Positions 43,801 to 49,706 of a DNA stretch of 64,000 bases are shown piece after piece (the stretch's first letter is position 1; every line of letters starts with the position of its first letter). The position numbers and the translations under genes are program-made. A model generated the notes under the pieces. That model made no database searches. It was given only the letters and a program-made list of their open reading frames with translations, and was not told where the DNA came from. Origin of the DNA: Lachnoclostridium sp. (GTDB taxonomy: Bacteria > Bacillota > Clostridia > Lachnospirales > Lachnospiraceae); contig JAETRR010000007.1 in NCBI GenBank assembly GCA_021770065.1, forward strand, positions 1 to 64,000. The letters run 5' to 3'.

Positions 43801-44599
43801 TCTCATCGGCACGCTCCACACTGCCATGGATCTTCAGCAGCATGGGAAAGTCGGGAACAGCCACAGAAGGAGAGCCTGTCTGTCTTTTGTCCGGACGTTC
43901 GTCGTTGTGCTTCAGTTTCTCAGAAACGGCACGGAAAAGCCAGCTTCTTTCCTCCAAAGAATCTGATGCTGCCGCAGACAGGTTTTCGTAGGAGTAGCTC
44001 AGAAGAGAAGGATAGCAGCATCTTAAGGCATTGTCATAGTTGGTTGTCACAATGAGCCGGGGAAACAGAATAGGAAAATAATTTTGATAATCGGGCATTT
44101 CCCCGACTTCTTTTAACAGAGAATCATTAAAGGTATCATAAAGAGCGCTTTTGGCGGCTTTCTTCTTGTGGATGCTTTCTTCGCCGATATAGTTCCGCAG
44201 CTGCTCGAGAATAAAATCCGGATTCCGCTCATCATCTGAGGCGGGGGCTTCCAGGGCAAAGTTTTTCACATTGTTTTCATAATCGCTTCTGTCTGCATCA
44301 AAGATACATTCTGCAATTTCTTCCATCCAATGAAAGGAATTCTGGTTGGTTACATGGGGGAGCTCCGTACACTCCAGGGCTTTTTCCACAATGTCCGCAC
44401 ATTTTTCCGAATAATGCTCAGATACGATATTGGTTAAGAGGTTTTTCCAGGTTGGGAAGCACCAGGCAGAGATTCCTGCGCCCATGAAGGGAACCAGAGG
44501 GTGAGAAGAAGAGCAGAGCATCTCCCAGTTCTGCTTGTTGTCTTCCAGTTCCAGCAGCGCCTCAAAAACCTGTTTTCTCATTCTAAGTCCGTTCTGCAT
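40856..44599 (-). CDS. SIR2-STAND-TPR protein (antiphage-type NAD-hydrolase candidate)
   Basis: 1247 residues from the ATG at 44599 (AGGGGG 7-8 nt ahead; the in-frame TTG two codons up is less well placed). SIR2-like domain ~30-400: GAGIS 40-44, TTNYDN 185-190, His258 in KIHGS, LLFLGYGLKKD 295-305. STAND NTPase: Walker A GKNGAGKST 456-464, Walker B VLILDSID 535-542, then a winged helix and helical TPR-like repeats (e.g. MGDIHRLLGSREEALHYYSR). SIR2-STAND proteins such as Avs5 sense a phage protein with the repeats and then destroy NAD+. This one has a partner gene directly downstream and an invertible segment upstream. Substrate and trigger are inferred, not shown. Confidence 0.82.
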   Translation of the reverse strand: MQNGLRMRKQVFEALLELEDNKQNWEMLCSSSHPLVPFMGAGISAWCFPTWKNLLTNIVSEHYSEKCADIVEKALECTELPHVTNQNSFHWMEEIAECIFDADRSDYENNVKNFALEAPASDDERNPDFILEQLRNYIGEESIHKKKAAKSALYDTFNDSLLKEVGEMPDYQNYFPILFPRLIVTTNYDNALRCCYPSLLSYSYENLSAAASDSLEERSWLFRAVSEKLKHNDERPDKRQTGSPSVAVPDFPMLLKIHGSVERADEIALFPKGYEQAYQGERLELLKKIFTQSTLLFLGYGLKKDRVMDVLKELKEDPAHRSGPHFTFLPLEEKIPDTEDVPELTRIYNIRPIYFDWHILLKFGFGEKESKDIYFNYFLGLLLENLARRKKGYPQPLEFLWDPDRFKEPVQLSKIQLRRRQMWESHKEEYVRRQEAMQIWKLLNSSSECPLIAITGKNGAGKSTLCRSIQDLQKGNSNAMQFFYISLTNCKTWNEFCIRIYQELNMTGLQTFTPASWKSFARSISEHCGVYWRSVLILDSIDYLKEDDSHPELWETIKKLLKYWKEHKTRVIFICRNYPDGIPCYTWHLGELKKEEAQKVFFSACISQQNRDITYLEKKVVSELFARQEFQPSSIDLLGKYANSKNDLTSLLEEWLLYHRPGDRGEQTLTRILWNHLLEQHHYYEKKEESEKKDIRDNILWIWGILGSYPGPFPTQFFEALFEAEAGGSIRFENEASYKSRRLTEKTLTYMKNIGLCEEQENKKQNILFENMTACVKQYFLPIVQKSGCEGCEQIGSSFEQDIRNLKEKGYGLDCFRGYLMHEWEDELRAYVWKELEELNELPDASRQILPDPVWNILDVLKSLSCIPADALHPDSYQRLGMVLHYEIETVIRFLCICLSHESCNEARIADIIEIGYRFSHHYHYVPSHAFPLVSRLLQILEDKRKQHPAWAEQELYKLAELTRDMGDIHRLLGSREEALHYYSRCIDLCHEQMLTVLDRESNPDAYRECRRIKARTLLTRMYYYTGDNSWKSDAADCLDIFRELKDTWGIAYYHQRIGEMLYEHSQEAAFDTIKQHYLDSEVLYTEIQDKTGSAYLWKCKGDLIVRYQTALEPGKAWFSDAAGCYLQGFLHYCSNINWRGMANILQAMETCLRVYGIRNKEALEAVYGLAAELYRWLGDIRGLADTLDYLGYGYEELGDPASRHRALNQWMESIKLWEKQGNEEKVVAIRQKIESWKQFLEKEGRS

Positions 44600-44661
44600 C
44601 AGCAATCCCCCTATTGTGGCAAATACGGTTTATAAAAATTTTGTTCCTTATTTTTACAATT

Positions 44662-44690
44662 ATTTTAGCGTATTATCGGAGGGGTTTCAA
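44662..44690 (-). promoter_or_regulatory. Promoter of the SIR2-STAND operon
   Basis: Minus strand: TTGAAA (44690-44685), 17 nt, TAAAAT (44667-44662). It lies outside the invertible segment, so the operon has a promoter of its own whatever the state of the switch. Confidence 0.65.
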
Positions 44691-44742
44691 TATGGGAACA
44701 GGGTAAAAATTGTAGAAATTGATATGAAATAATAAGAAAAGA

Positions 44743-44767
44743 TTCGTAGAGTAACCAGCTCTACGAA
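44743..44767 (+). repeat. Left recombination site of the invertible segment
   Basis: 25 bp: arms TTCGTAGAG and CTCTACGAA (9 bp, perfect inverted pair) around the asymmetric 7-nt centre TAACCAG. The same 25 bp is found in reverse orientation at 44974-44998. Arms plus a 7-bp spacer is the layout of tyrosine-recombinase core sites. Confidence 0.82.
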
Positions 44768-44792
44768 TATATTTCTGTGTTCAACGTTTATT

Positions 44793-44821
44793 ATTATAAC
44801 CAGATTCGGCAGTATTTTCAA
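44793..44821 (-). promoter_or_regulatory. Sigma-A promoter inside the invertible segment, now facing left
   Basis: Minus strand: TTGAAA (44821-44816), 17 nt, perfect TATAAT (44798-44793). Predicted start near 44786. In this orientation RNA runs toward the SIR2-STAND operon; the left recombination site then forms a hairpin in the leader followed by a T-rich stretch, which might weaken read-through. Confidence 0.75.
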
Positions 44822-44906
44822 TACAAATTATCACTTTTTCGATGGATTCTTTATCTCAACAGTTTAAAATTCCCATTTTTTTTAAATTTATGCGAAAAAA
44901 AGGCTG

Positions 44907-44922
44907 TTTCAGAGCTCTGAAA
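44907..44922. promoter_or_regulatory. Perfect 16-bp palindrome inside the inverton
   Basis: TTTCAGAGCTCTGAAA. It overlaps the -35 of a weak right-facing promoter-like pair (ATGACA 44922-44927, 17 nt, TAAAAA 44945-44950). A possible operator or accessory-protein site for the recombination. Confidence 0.4.
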
Positions 44923-44973
44923 TGACAATATATAACAAAATATGTAAAAAAATACAATAAAATTCTTTTGTTT

Positions 44974-44998
44974 TTCGTAGAGCTGGTTACTCTACGAA
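44974..44998 (-). repeat. Right recombination site of the invertible segment
   Basis: Reverse copy of the left site: arms TTCGTAGAG and CTCTACGAA around CTGGTTA, the complement of TAACCAG. Flanking T and A runs extend the dyad to 12 bp. Downstream on the plus strand are A residues, not T, so it is not a terminator for right-going RNA. Confidence 0.82.
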
Positions 44999-45066
44999 AA
45001 ATCCAAATGTAAAACGGTTCTTATTTTTATAGAAGGAACTGGATAACGCAGAAAGGAGTCCTTGCT

Positions 45067-45573
45067 ATCTGGTACGTACTTTACTGTCCCAATCAGAAAG
45101 AGGAAGAACTGCTCTGTGCATGCAGGCGGAATCTGACCAGAGAGGCTCTGGAGGATGCGTTTGTGCTCACCTATGACCGTATGCGCCGCTATGGCGGCAC
45201 ATGGCATCTGGAACGCCGACTGCTGTTTCCCCATTACCTGTTTTTGGAGAGTGGGAATGAGGAGGAACTTAAGAAGGAGCTGAGACAATATTCCCGGGTG
45301 TTTCCGGTGTTTGAGAGTGACGGGAAGCTGGTCCGGGTGGAGCCGGAGGAGGAGAAGCTGCTTCGGATGCTCTGCGGAGCAGGCCATCATTCACAGATGT
45401 CAAAAGGATATATCCGGGACGGACAGACGGTTGTGACGGAGGGGCCCTTAAGGGGAAGAGAGAATCTTATTCGAAAGATTGACCGGCATAAGCGGATAGC
45501 CCGGATAGGGGTACCGTCTGCAGGGTACTTCCGGGAGATGCAGGTGGGGCTCGAGATTGTCTCAAAGAGTTAG
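45067..45573 (+). CDS. NusG paralogue (LoaP/UpxY-like antiterminator), apparent ATC start
   Basis: 168 residues if it starts at ATC 45067. The NGN domain begins immediately with WYVLYCPNQKEEELL, continues with LTYDRMRRYGG and HYLFLESG, and a KOW domain ends it (IRDGQTVVTEGPLRGRENLI). No ATG, GTG or TTG exists in frame between the stop at 45010 and GTG 45163, which would cut off the first NGN strand. AAAGGAG (45052-45058) stands exactly 8 nt before the ATC. Specialised NusG proteins of this kind bind RNA polymerase and let it pass terminators in long polysaccharide or antibiotic operons. First gene right of the inverton. Confidence 0.78.
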   Translation: MWYVLYCPNQKEEELLCACRRNLTREALEDAFVLTYDRMRRYGGTWHLERRLLFPHYLFLESGNEEELKKELRQYSRVFPVFESDGKLVRVEPEEEKLLRMLCGAGHHSQMSKGYIRDGQTVVTEGPLRGRENLIRKIDRHKRIARIGVPSAGYFREMQVGLEIVSKS

Positions 45574-45595
45574 AGGCATAGAGAAAAAGTATCAT

Positions 45596-45628
45596 ACCTG
45601 CCCTGCAGTGTCAGACTGCGGAGCAGGT
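45596..45628 (+). other. Hairpin between the two NusG-like genes (candidate LoaP RNA element)
   Basis: ACCTGC/GCAGGT and CTGCAGT/ACTGCGG form a 13-bp stem with one C-A mismatch and a GTCAG loop. No T-tract. Known LoaP proteins recognise a leader hairpin in their target operon; position before the second loaP-like gene fits such a role. Confidence 0.5.
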
Positions 45629-45632
45629 AGAA

Positions 45633-45767
45633 GTGCGTCATAAGGCAGAAGATTTTATTCGGGGTATGCGCCGCGAAATGGCGAAGCATACCCATTTTCG
45701 TATTCTGTGGGATTCCATGAAGCATCTTCCGGCAGTCAGCAGATTTTGTACGGCAGGAGGCATGTAA
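45633..45767 (+). CDS. Possible small basic protein between the NusG-like genes
   Basis: A 44-residue frame from GTG 45633 with AGG 5 nt ahead (or 33 residues from ATG 45666). Sequence is basic, with HKAEDFIRGMRREMAKH. It crosses the second hairpin (45662-45693). It may be coding, or only chance within a structured leader. No family recognised. Confidence 0.25.
   Translation: MRHKAEDFIRGMRREMAKHTHFRILWDSMKHLPAVSRFCTAGGM
45662..45697 (+). terminator. Terminator-like hairpin before the second NusG-like gene
   Basis: GGGTATGC (45662-45669) pairs with GCATACCC (45686-45693); inner GCC/GGC adds three pairs with a GAA bulge. A short ATTTT follows. A weak terminator that antitermination could overcome. 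Confidence 0.5.
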
Positions 45768-45813
45768 AGCCTGTGGGATCTTATGGAAAAGGAGCAGCGG
45801 GAGGAACAAGAGT

Positions 45814-46344
45814 ATGTGGTATGCCGTACAGACGATCACGGGAAATGAAGAAGAGACTGCAGAGGAAATACGGAGGCTGGTGGATGCAGATGTTTATGAA
45901 GACTGCTTTCTGCTGAAACGGGAGGCTGTCTGGCGCATCCGGGGAACCTGCCGGATTCATGTGGAGCGGCTGTTCCCGGGTTATGTGTTTATAAGCACGC
46001 AGCATCCAAAGGAATTGTACCGGCAGCTGAAACGGGTTTCTTCCTATACAAAGCTGCTGGGAAAAGAGGAGGAAGAGTTTTATCCCGTTTCGGCGGAGGA
46101 AGAGGAATTTTTAAGGGAGCTGCTGAACGGGGATGAGGAGTACACGGTGCGCCTCTCTCTGGCAGAAGTAGACGACCAGGGGAACATCACGGCCTGCGGC
46201 GCGCCTTTAAAAAAATATCTGGATCGGGTCATTAAGAAGCGGATCCGCCTTAGGTATGTGGTTATCCGGGTGCCGTTGTTTGGAAGGGAGCGGGAGCTCC
46301 TCCTGGGAATCCGCCTGGAGAAAGATGAAAGGGATACAGAATAA
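45814..46344 (+). CDS. Second NusG paralogue (LoaP/UpxY-like antiterminator)
   Basis: 176 residues. NGN domain from the first residue (MWYAVQTITGNEEETAEEI), central LFPGYVFIST typical of NusG/LoaP, and a C-terminal KOW part (YVVIRVPLFGRERELLLGIRL). An acidic EEEEF stretch links the two. GGGAGGAAC stands about 8 nt before the ATG. It differs clearly from the first NusG-like protein 240 nt upstream; tandem antiterminators suggest one acts on the leader of the other or that they have separate targets. It directly precedes the polysaccharide genes. Confidence 0.85.
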   Translation: MWYAVQTITGNEEETAEEIRRLVDADVYEDCFLLKREAVWRIRGTCRIHVERLFPGYVFISTQHPKELYRQLKRVSSYTKLLGKEEEEFYPVSAEEEEFLRELLNGDEEYTVRLSLAEVDDQGNITACGAPLKKYLDRVIKKRIRLRYVVIRVPLFGRERELLLGIRLEKDERDTE

Positions 46345-46398
46345 AGAAGCAGAGCCTGTTTGAAATAAAAGAAAAATAGATAGATTGAGGGTATTGTG

Positions 46399-47712
46399 AT
46401 GGAATATGACACAAAGAGCAGAATGACAGAGAAAAGAATGGATATTTCATTTTCGCCTCCGGACATTTCGGAAGAAGAAATCAAAGAGGTTACAGAGACA
46501 CTCCGTTCCGGCTGGATAACAACCGGGCCGAAGGTCAAAAAGCTGGAGGCGCTGCTGACAGACTATACCGGGGCAGACGGGTGCGTCTGTCTGAACAGCC
46601 AGACAGCGGCGGCAGAGCTGAGCCTGCGTCTGCTCGGGATAGGCAGGGATTCCTGCGGTCTGGACGGGATATACGGAAGTGAAGAGGATGAGGTGATAAC
46701 CTGTGCTTACACATATACAGCATCCGCTTCCGTCGTCTGCCATGTGGGGGCGAAGCTTGTACTGGCAGACTGCCAGAAGGAGAGCCTGGAAATGGACTAC
46801 GATGTCCTGGAAAATGCCATCAACGAACATACTAAGGCGATTATTCCGGTAGATCTTGGAGGAATTCCCTGTGATTATGACCGGATATTTGAGATTATCA
46901 ATCGGAAAAAATCTCTTTTTCGCCCCTCTAACAAACTTCAGCGGTCTATAGGACGTATAGCTGTTATTGAAGATGCTGCGCATGCTCTCGGGGCTTCTTA
47001 TAAAGGAAGAATGATTGGCTCTGTTGCAGACTTTTCTAATTTCAGCTTCCATGCGGTAAAGAATTTTACCACGGCCGAAGGCGGAGCGCTGGCCTGGAAG
47101 CTTGACGGTGCAGATAAGGAAGAAATATATCACCGGCTTCAGTTATTTTCTCTTCATGGACAGAGCAAGGATGCTCTTGCCAAAACAAAGCTGGGAGCCT
47201 GGGAATATGATATTGTGGGTCCCTGGTATAAATGCAATATGACAGATATCATGGGAGCTATGGGGCTGGCCCAGTTTAGCCGGTATCCGGGTATGCTTAA
47301 GAGGCGGAGGGAGCTTATTCACAGGTATGATTCCGTATTAAAGCCTCTGGGAGTGGAGGTGCTTCCTCATTTTACAGAGAGGCATACATCCTCTGGACAC
47401 CTTTATATGACCTGGATTCCCGGTATCGGTCTTAAAGAGCGGCAGGAAATTATAGAGGAGCTGGCGAGAGAGGGCATTTCCGCAAATGTGCATTATAAGC
47501 CGCTGCCCCTGCATACAGCTTATAAGAAACTGCACTTTAAGATAAAAGATTATCCTAACAGCCGTGAGCGGTTTGAGAATGAGATAACACTACCGCTGCA
47601 TACAAAGCTGACAGATGAAGAGGCGGAGTATGTGCTGGAGAAATATTGTGGAATTGCGGAAAGGTATATGGGGCTTCAGAAAGCCGAAAGGCTCGTACTG
47701 AGAGAGGCATAA
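46399..47712 (+). CDS. DegT/DnrJ/EryC1 sugar aminotransferase
   Basis: About 437 residues. Fold-type I aminotransferase acting on a nucleotide keto-sugar. PLP Lys in FHAVKNFTTAEGG; substrate-binding N-terminus SGWITTGPKVKKLEALL as in ArnB/PglE/WecE. The GAGGG site favours ATG 46399; the GTG at 46396 is an alternative. It probably makes a 4-amino sugar from a 4-keto-6-deoxy UDP-sugar; the only 4,6-dehydratase seen is LegB at 55 kb. First polysaccharide gene of the operon. Confidence 0.88.
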   Translation: MEYDTKSRMTEKRMDISFSPPDISEEEIKEVTETLRSGWITTGPKVKKLEALLTDYTGADGCVCLNSQTAAAELSLRLLGIGRDSCGLDGIYGSEEDEVITCAYTYTASASVVCHVGAKLVLADCQKESLEMDYDVLENAINEHTKAIIPVDLGGIPCDYDRIFEIINRKKSLFRPSNKLQRSIGRIAVIEDAAHALGASYKGRMIGSVADFSNFSFHAVKNFTTAEGGALAWKLDGADKEEIYHRLQLFSLHGQSKDALAKTKLGAWEYDIVGPWYKCNMTDIMGAMGLAQFSRYPGMLKRRRELIHRYDSVLKPLGVEVLPHFTERHTSSGHLYMTWIPGIGLKERQEIIEELAREGISANVHYKPLPLHTAYKKLHFKIKDYPNSRERFENEITLPLHTKLTDEEAEYVLEKYCGIAERYMGLQKAERLVLREA

Positions 47713-47720
47713 ATGAGAGA

Positions 47721-48425
47721 ATGGAATTAAGGAAATGGAATGACCTGCCAAAATTTATGCAGGTGAAAGAGGTCAGAAAATATTATGATATACTGTGCAG
47801 AAAAAAGAACAGCCTTCTTTTAAAGCGTATGTTTGATATTACGGTATCAGTCATGCTGCTTTTTTTGTTTTCGCCTGTATTTCTGGTTCTTGCAATTGCT
47901 ATAAAGGCGGATTCGGAAGGACCTGTATTTTACAGGCAGGTACGAGTGACGCAGTATGGAAGAAGATTTCGGATTCATAAGTTCCGTTCCATGGTAAGCG
48001 GAGCCGATAAGAAAGGAACGCTGGTAACAGTAGACGGGGACAGCAGGATTACAAAAGTCGGGCGGCTGATCCGAAATAAAAGGCTGGATGAACTCCCGCA
48101 GCTTATTGATGTGCTTCAAGGAAACATGTCCTTTGTGGGAGTAAGGCCAGAGGTGCCGAAATATGTGAGATGTTATACTCCGAAGATGATGGCCACATTG
48201 CTGCTGCCGGCAGGGATTACAAATCTTACATCTATTTATTATAAGGATGAGGCAAAGTTATTGGATAAAGCAGAGGATCCGGATCGGGTTTATATAGAGA
48301 AAATCCTTCCGGAAAAGATGGAGTGGAATCTGAAAGGAATAGAAGAGTTTGGATTATGGAAGGATATTGGGATTATGTTTATGACGGTCTTTTCCGTGTG
48401 GGGAAAGAACTATATAGAGAGGTAA
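47721..48425 (+). CDS. Initiating undecaprenyl-phosphate sugar transferase (bacterial sugar transferase family)
   Basis: 234 residues from ATG 47721 (the frame is open earlier but overlaps the aminotransferase). One N-terminal hydrophobic hairpin (ITVSVMLLFLFSPVFLVLAIAI), then the catalytic blocks GPVFYRQVRVTQYGR, IHKFRSM and RNKRLDELPQLIDVLQGNMSFVG. Single-membrane-domain form, like PglC/WsaP core, rather than the long WbaP. It attaches the first sugar phosphate to the lipid carrier. TSIYYKDEAKLL in the end region is typical of a subgroup in Firmicutes. Confidence 0.9.
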   Translation: MELRKWNDLPKFMQVKEVRKYYDILCRKKNSLLLKRMFDITVSVMLLFLFSPVFLVLAIAIKADSEGPVFYRQVRVTQYGRRFRIHKFRSMVSGADKKGTLVTVDGDSRITKVGRLIRNKRLDELPQLIDVLQGNMSFVGVRPEVPKYVRCYTPKMMATLLLPAGITNLTSIYYKDEAKLLDKAEDPDRVYIEKILPEKMEWNLKGIEEFGLWKDIGIMFMTVFSVWGKNYIER

Positions 48426-48463
48426 CGGAATGGAGCTTTTCAATATGACAAAGGAGTGGAAAA

Positions 48464-49684
48464 GTGAATATATTATTGATTAACCATTACGCTGGTTCTA
48501 CAGAGATGGGGATGGAGTTCCGTCCCTATTATTTTGCCAGAGAGTGGATTAGGATGGGACACCGGGTAACGATTGTATCCGGAGATTATTCACATCTGCG
48601 TGTAAAGAATCCAGAAGTGAAGAAAGACTTCCAGAAAGAAGTCATTGACGGAATACAGTACTGCTGGGTAAAGACAGGGCGCTATGAAGGAAACGGTGTA
48701 AAACGTGCGGGAACCATGTTCCGGTTTGTGTACAAGCTTTGGGTGAATGCAGAGAGAATTGCAAACAGTATAAAACCGGATGTGGTCATTACATCATCCA
48801 CCTATCCGCTGGATACCTTTGCGGGACAGAGAATTGCGAAATTGACCGGCGCAAGACTAATACATGAAGTGCATGATATGTGGCCGGCAACTCTAATAGA
48901 GCTGGGAGGAATGAAAAAATACAATCCTTTTGTAATACTTATGCAGCTTGGCGAGAATTCCGCTTACAGGAAATCAGATTATATTGTTTCTATACTGCCC
49001 TGTGCAAAAGAATATATGGTGAAGCATGGGATGAAGGCGGAGAAGTTTGTGAATATCCAGAACGGCATTGTATTAAGCGAATGGGAAAGACAGGAAAAGA
49101 TTCCGGAGAAACATCAGAAGGTCTTGAACAGACTCAAAGAAGATGGGAATTTTATCGTAGGATATTTTGGTGGACATGCCCTCTCAAATGCATTGGATCT
49201 TTTACTTGACACAGCGAAAGGTATTTCAATTCCCGGTATTAAATTTGTTCTTGTGGGAAACGGTGTTGAAAAGCCCAGGCTTATAAGAAGGGTACAGGAT
49301 GAAAAGATAGAAAATGTTATTTTTCTGGATCCGGTAGGAAAAGCTGCTATAGGGGATTTGACAAAGTATTTTGACTGCAGTTATATGGGAAGCTTAAAGT
49401 CTTCCTTATATCGTTTTGGGATCAGTTTTAATAAAATGTATGATTCTATGATGGCAGGAAAACCCATTGTATGTGCCATTGATACGCAGGAATGTCTGGT
49501 AGAAAAATATAAGTGCGGCATTGTTGTAAAAAGCGGTAAGCCATCAGATATACAAAAGGCCATTGAGCAATTGTATAATTCATCAGAAGATGAACGCAAA
49601 GCAATGGGACAAAGAGGAAAAGACGCTGTCCTTAAATATTATAATTATACTATTTTAGCAGAAGAATTCGGAAAACTGTTTTAA
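48464..49684 (+). CDS. Glycosyltransferase family 4 (WbuB-like)
   Basis: 406 residues, GT-B fold. N-terminal NHYAGSTEMGMEFRPYYFAREW is the usual start of WbuB/WbpH-like enzymes, with HEVHDMWPATLIELGGM in the first domain and VGYFGGHALSN plus the donor-site region (SLYRFGISFNKMYDSMMAGKPIV; Glu replaced by Lys/Tyr surroundings) in the second. GTG start with AAGGAG 8 nt ahead. Adds a sugar, probably from a UDP-HexNAc-type donor, to the lipid-linked chain. Confidence 0.88.
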   Translation: MNILLINHYAGSTEMGMEFRPYYFAREWIRMGHRVTIVSGDYSHLRVKNPEVKKDFQKEVIDGIQYCWVKTGRYEGNGVKRAGTMFRFVYKLWVNAERIANSIKPDVVITSSTYPLDTFAGQRIAKLTGARLIHEVHDMWPATLIELGGMKKYNPFVILMQLGENSAYRKSDYIVSILPCAKEYMVKHGMKAEKFVNIQNGIVLSEWERQEKIPEKHQKVLNRLKEDGNFIVGYFGGHALSNALDLLLDTAKGISIPGIKFVLVGNGVEKPRLIRRVQDEKIENVIFLDPVGKAAIGDLTKYFDCSYMGSLKSSLYRFGISFNKMYDSMMAGKPIVCAIDTQECLVEKYKCGIVVKSGKPSDIQKAIEQLYNSSEDERKAMGQRGKDAVLKYYNYTILAEEFGKLF

Positions 49685-49706
49685 AAATAACAGTAAAGGG
49701 AAAAAA

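Larger units (their letters stand above)
44743..44998. mobile_element. Invertible promoter segment (inverton)
   Basis: Two exact 25-bp sites in opposite orientation (44743-44767 and 44974-44998) enclose 206 bp of AT-rich DNA without a gene. Inside is one strong promoter facing left and a perfect 16-bp palindrome, TTTCAGAGCTCTGAAA (44907-44922). To the left are the SIR2-STAND genes; to the right the two NusG paralogues and the polysaccharide operon. Inversion would carry the promoter to about 44943-44971 on the plus strand, some 110 nt before the first NusG gene. The recombinase is not in the window. Similar promoter switches control Bacteroides capsules. Confidence 0.8.

Noticed and set aside
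40856-44599. A sirtuin deacetylase
   Set aside because: SIR2-like domains fused to STAND and TPR parts are NAD-hydrolase effectors in known systems; the zinc-binding Cys of sirtuin deacetylases are not seen.
44743-44998. The two 25-bp dyads as ordinary terminators
   Set aside because: The right one has A residues after it on both strands' exits rather than a T-run, and the two are exact reverse copies with asymmetric centres, which terminators do not need. The left one has a T-rich flank and might weaken leftward RNA, but that does not explain the pair.
45163-45573. GTG 45163 as start of the first NusG-like gene
   Set aside because: It would lose about 30 residues that clearly match the NGN domain start (WYVLYC), and it has no ribosome binding site.
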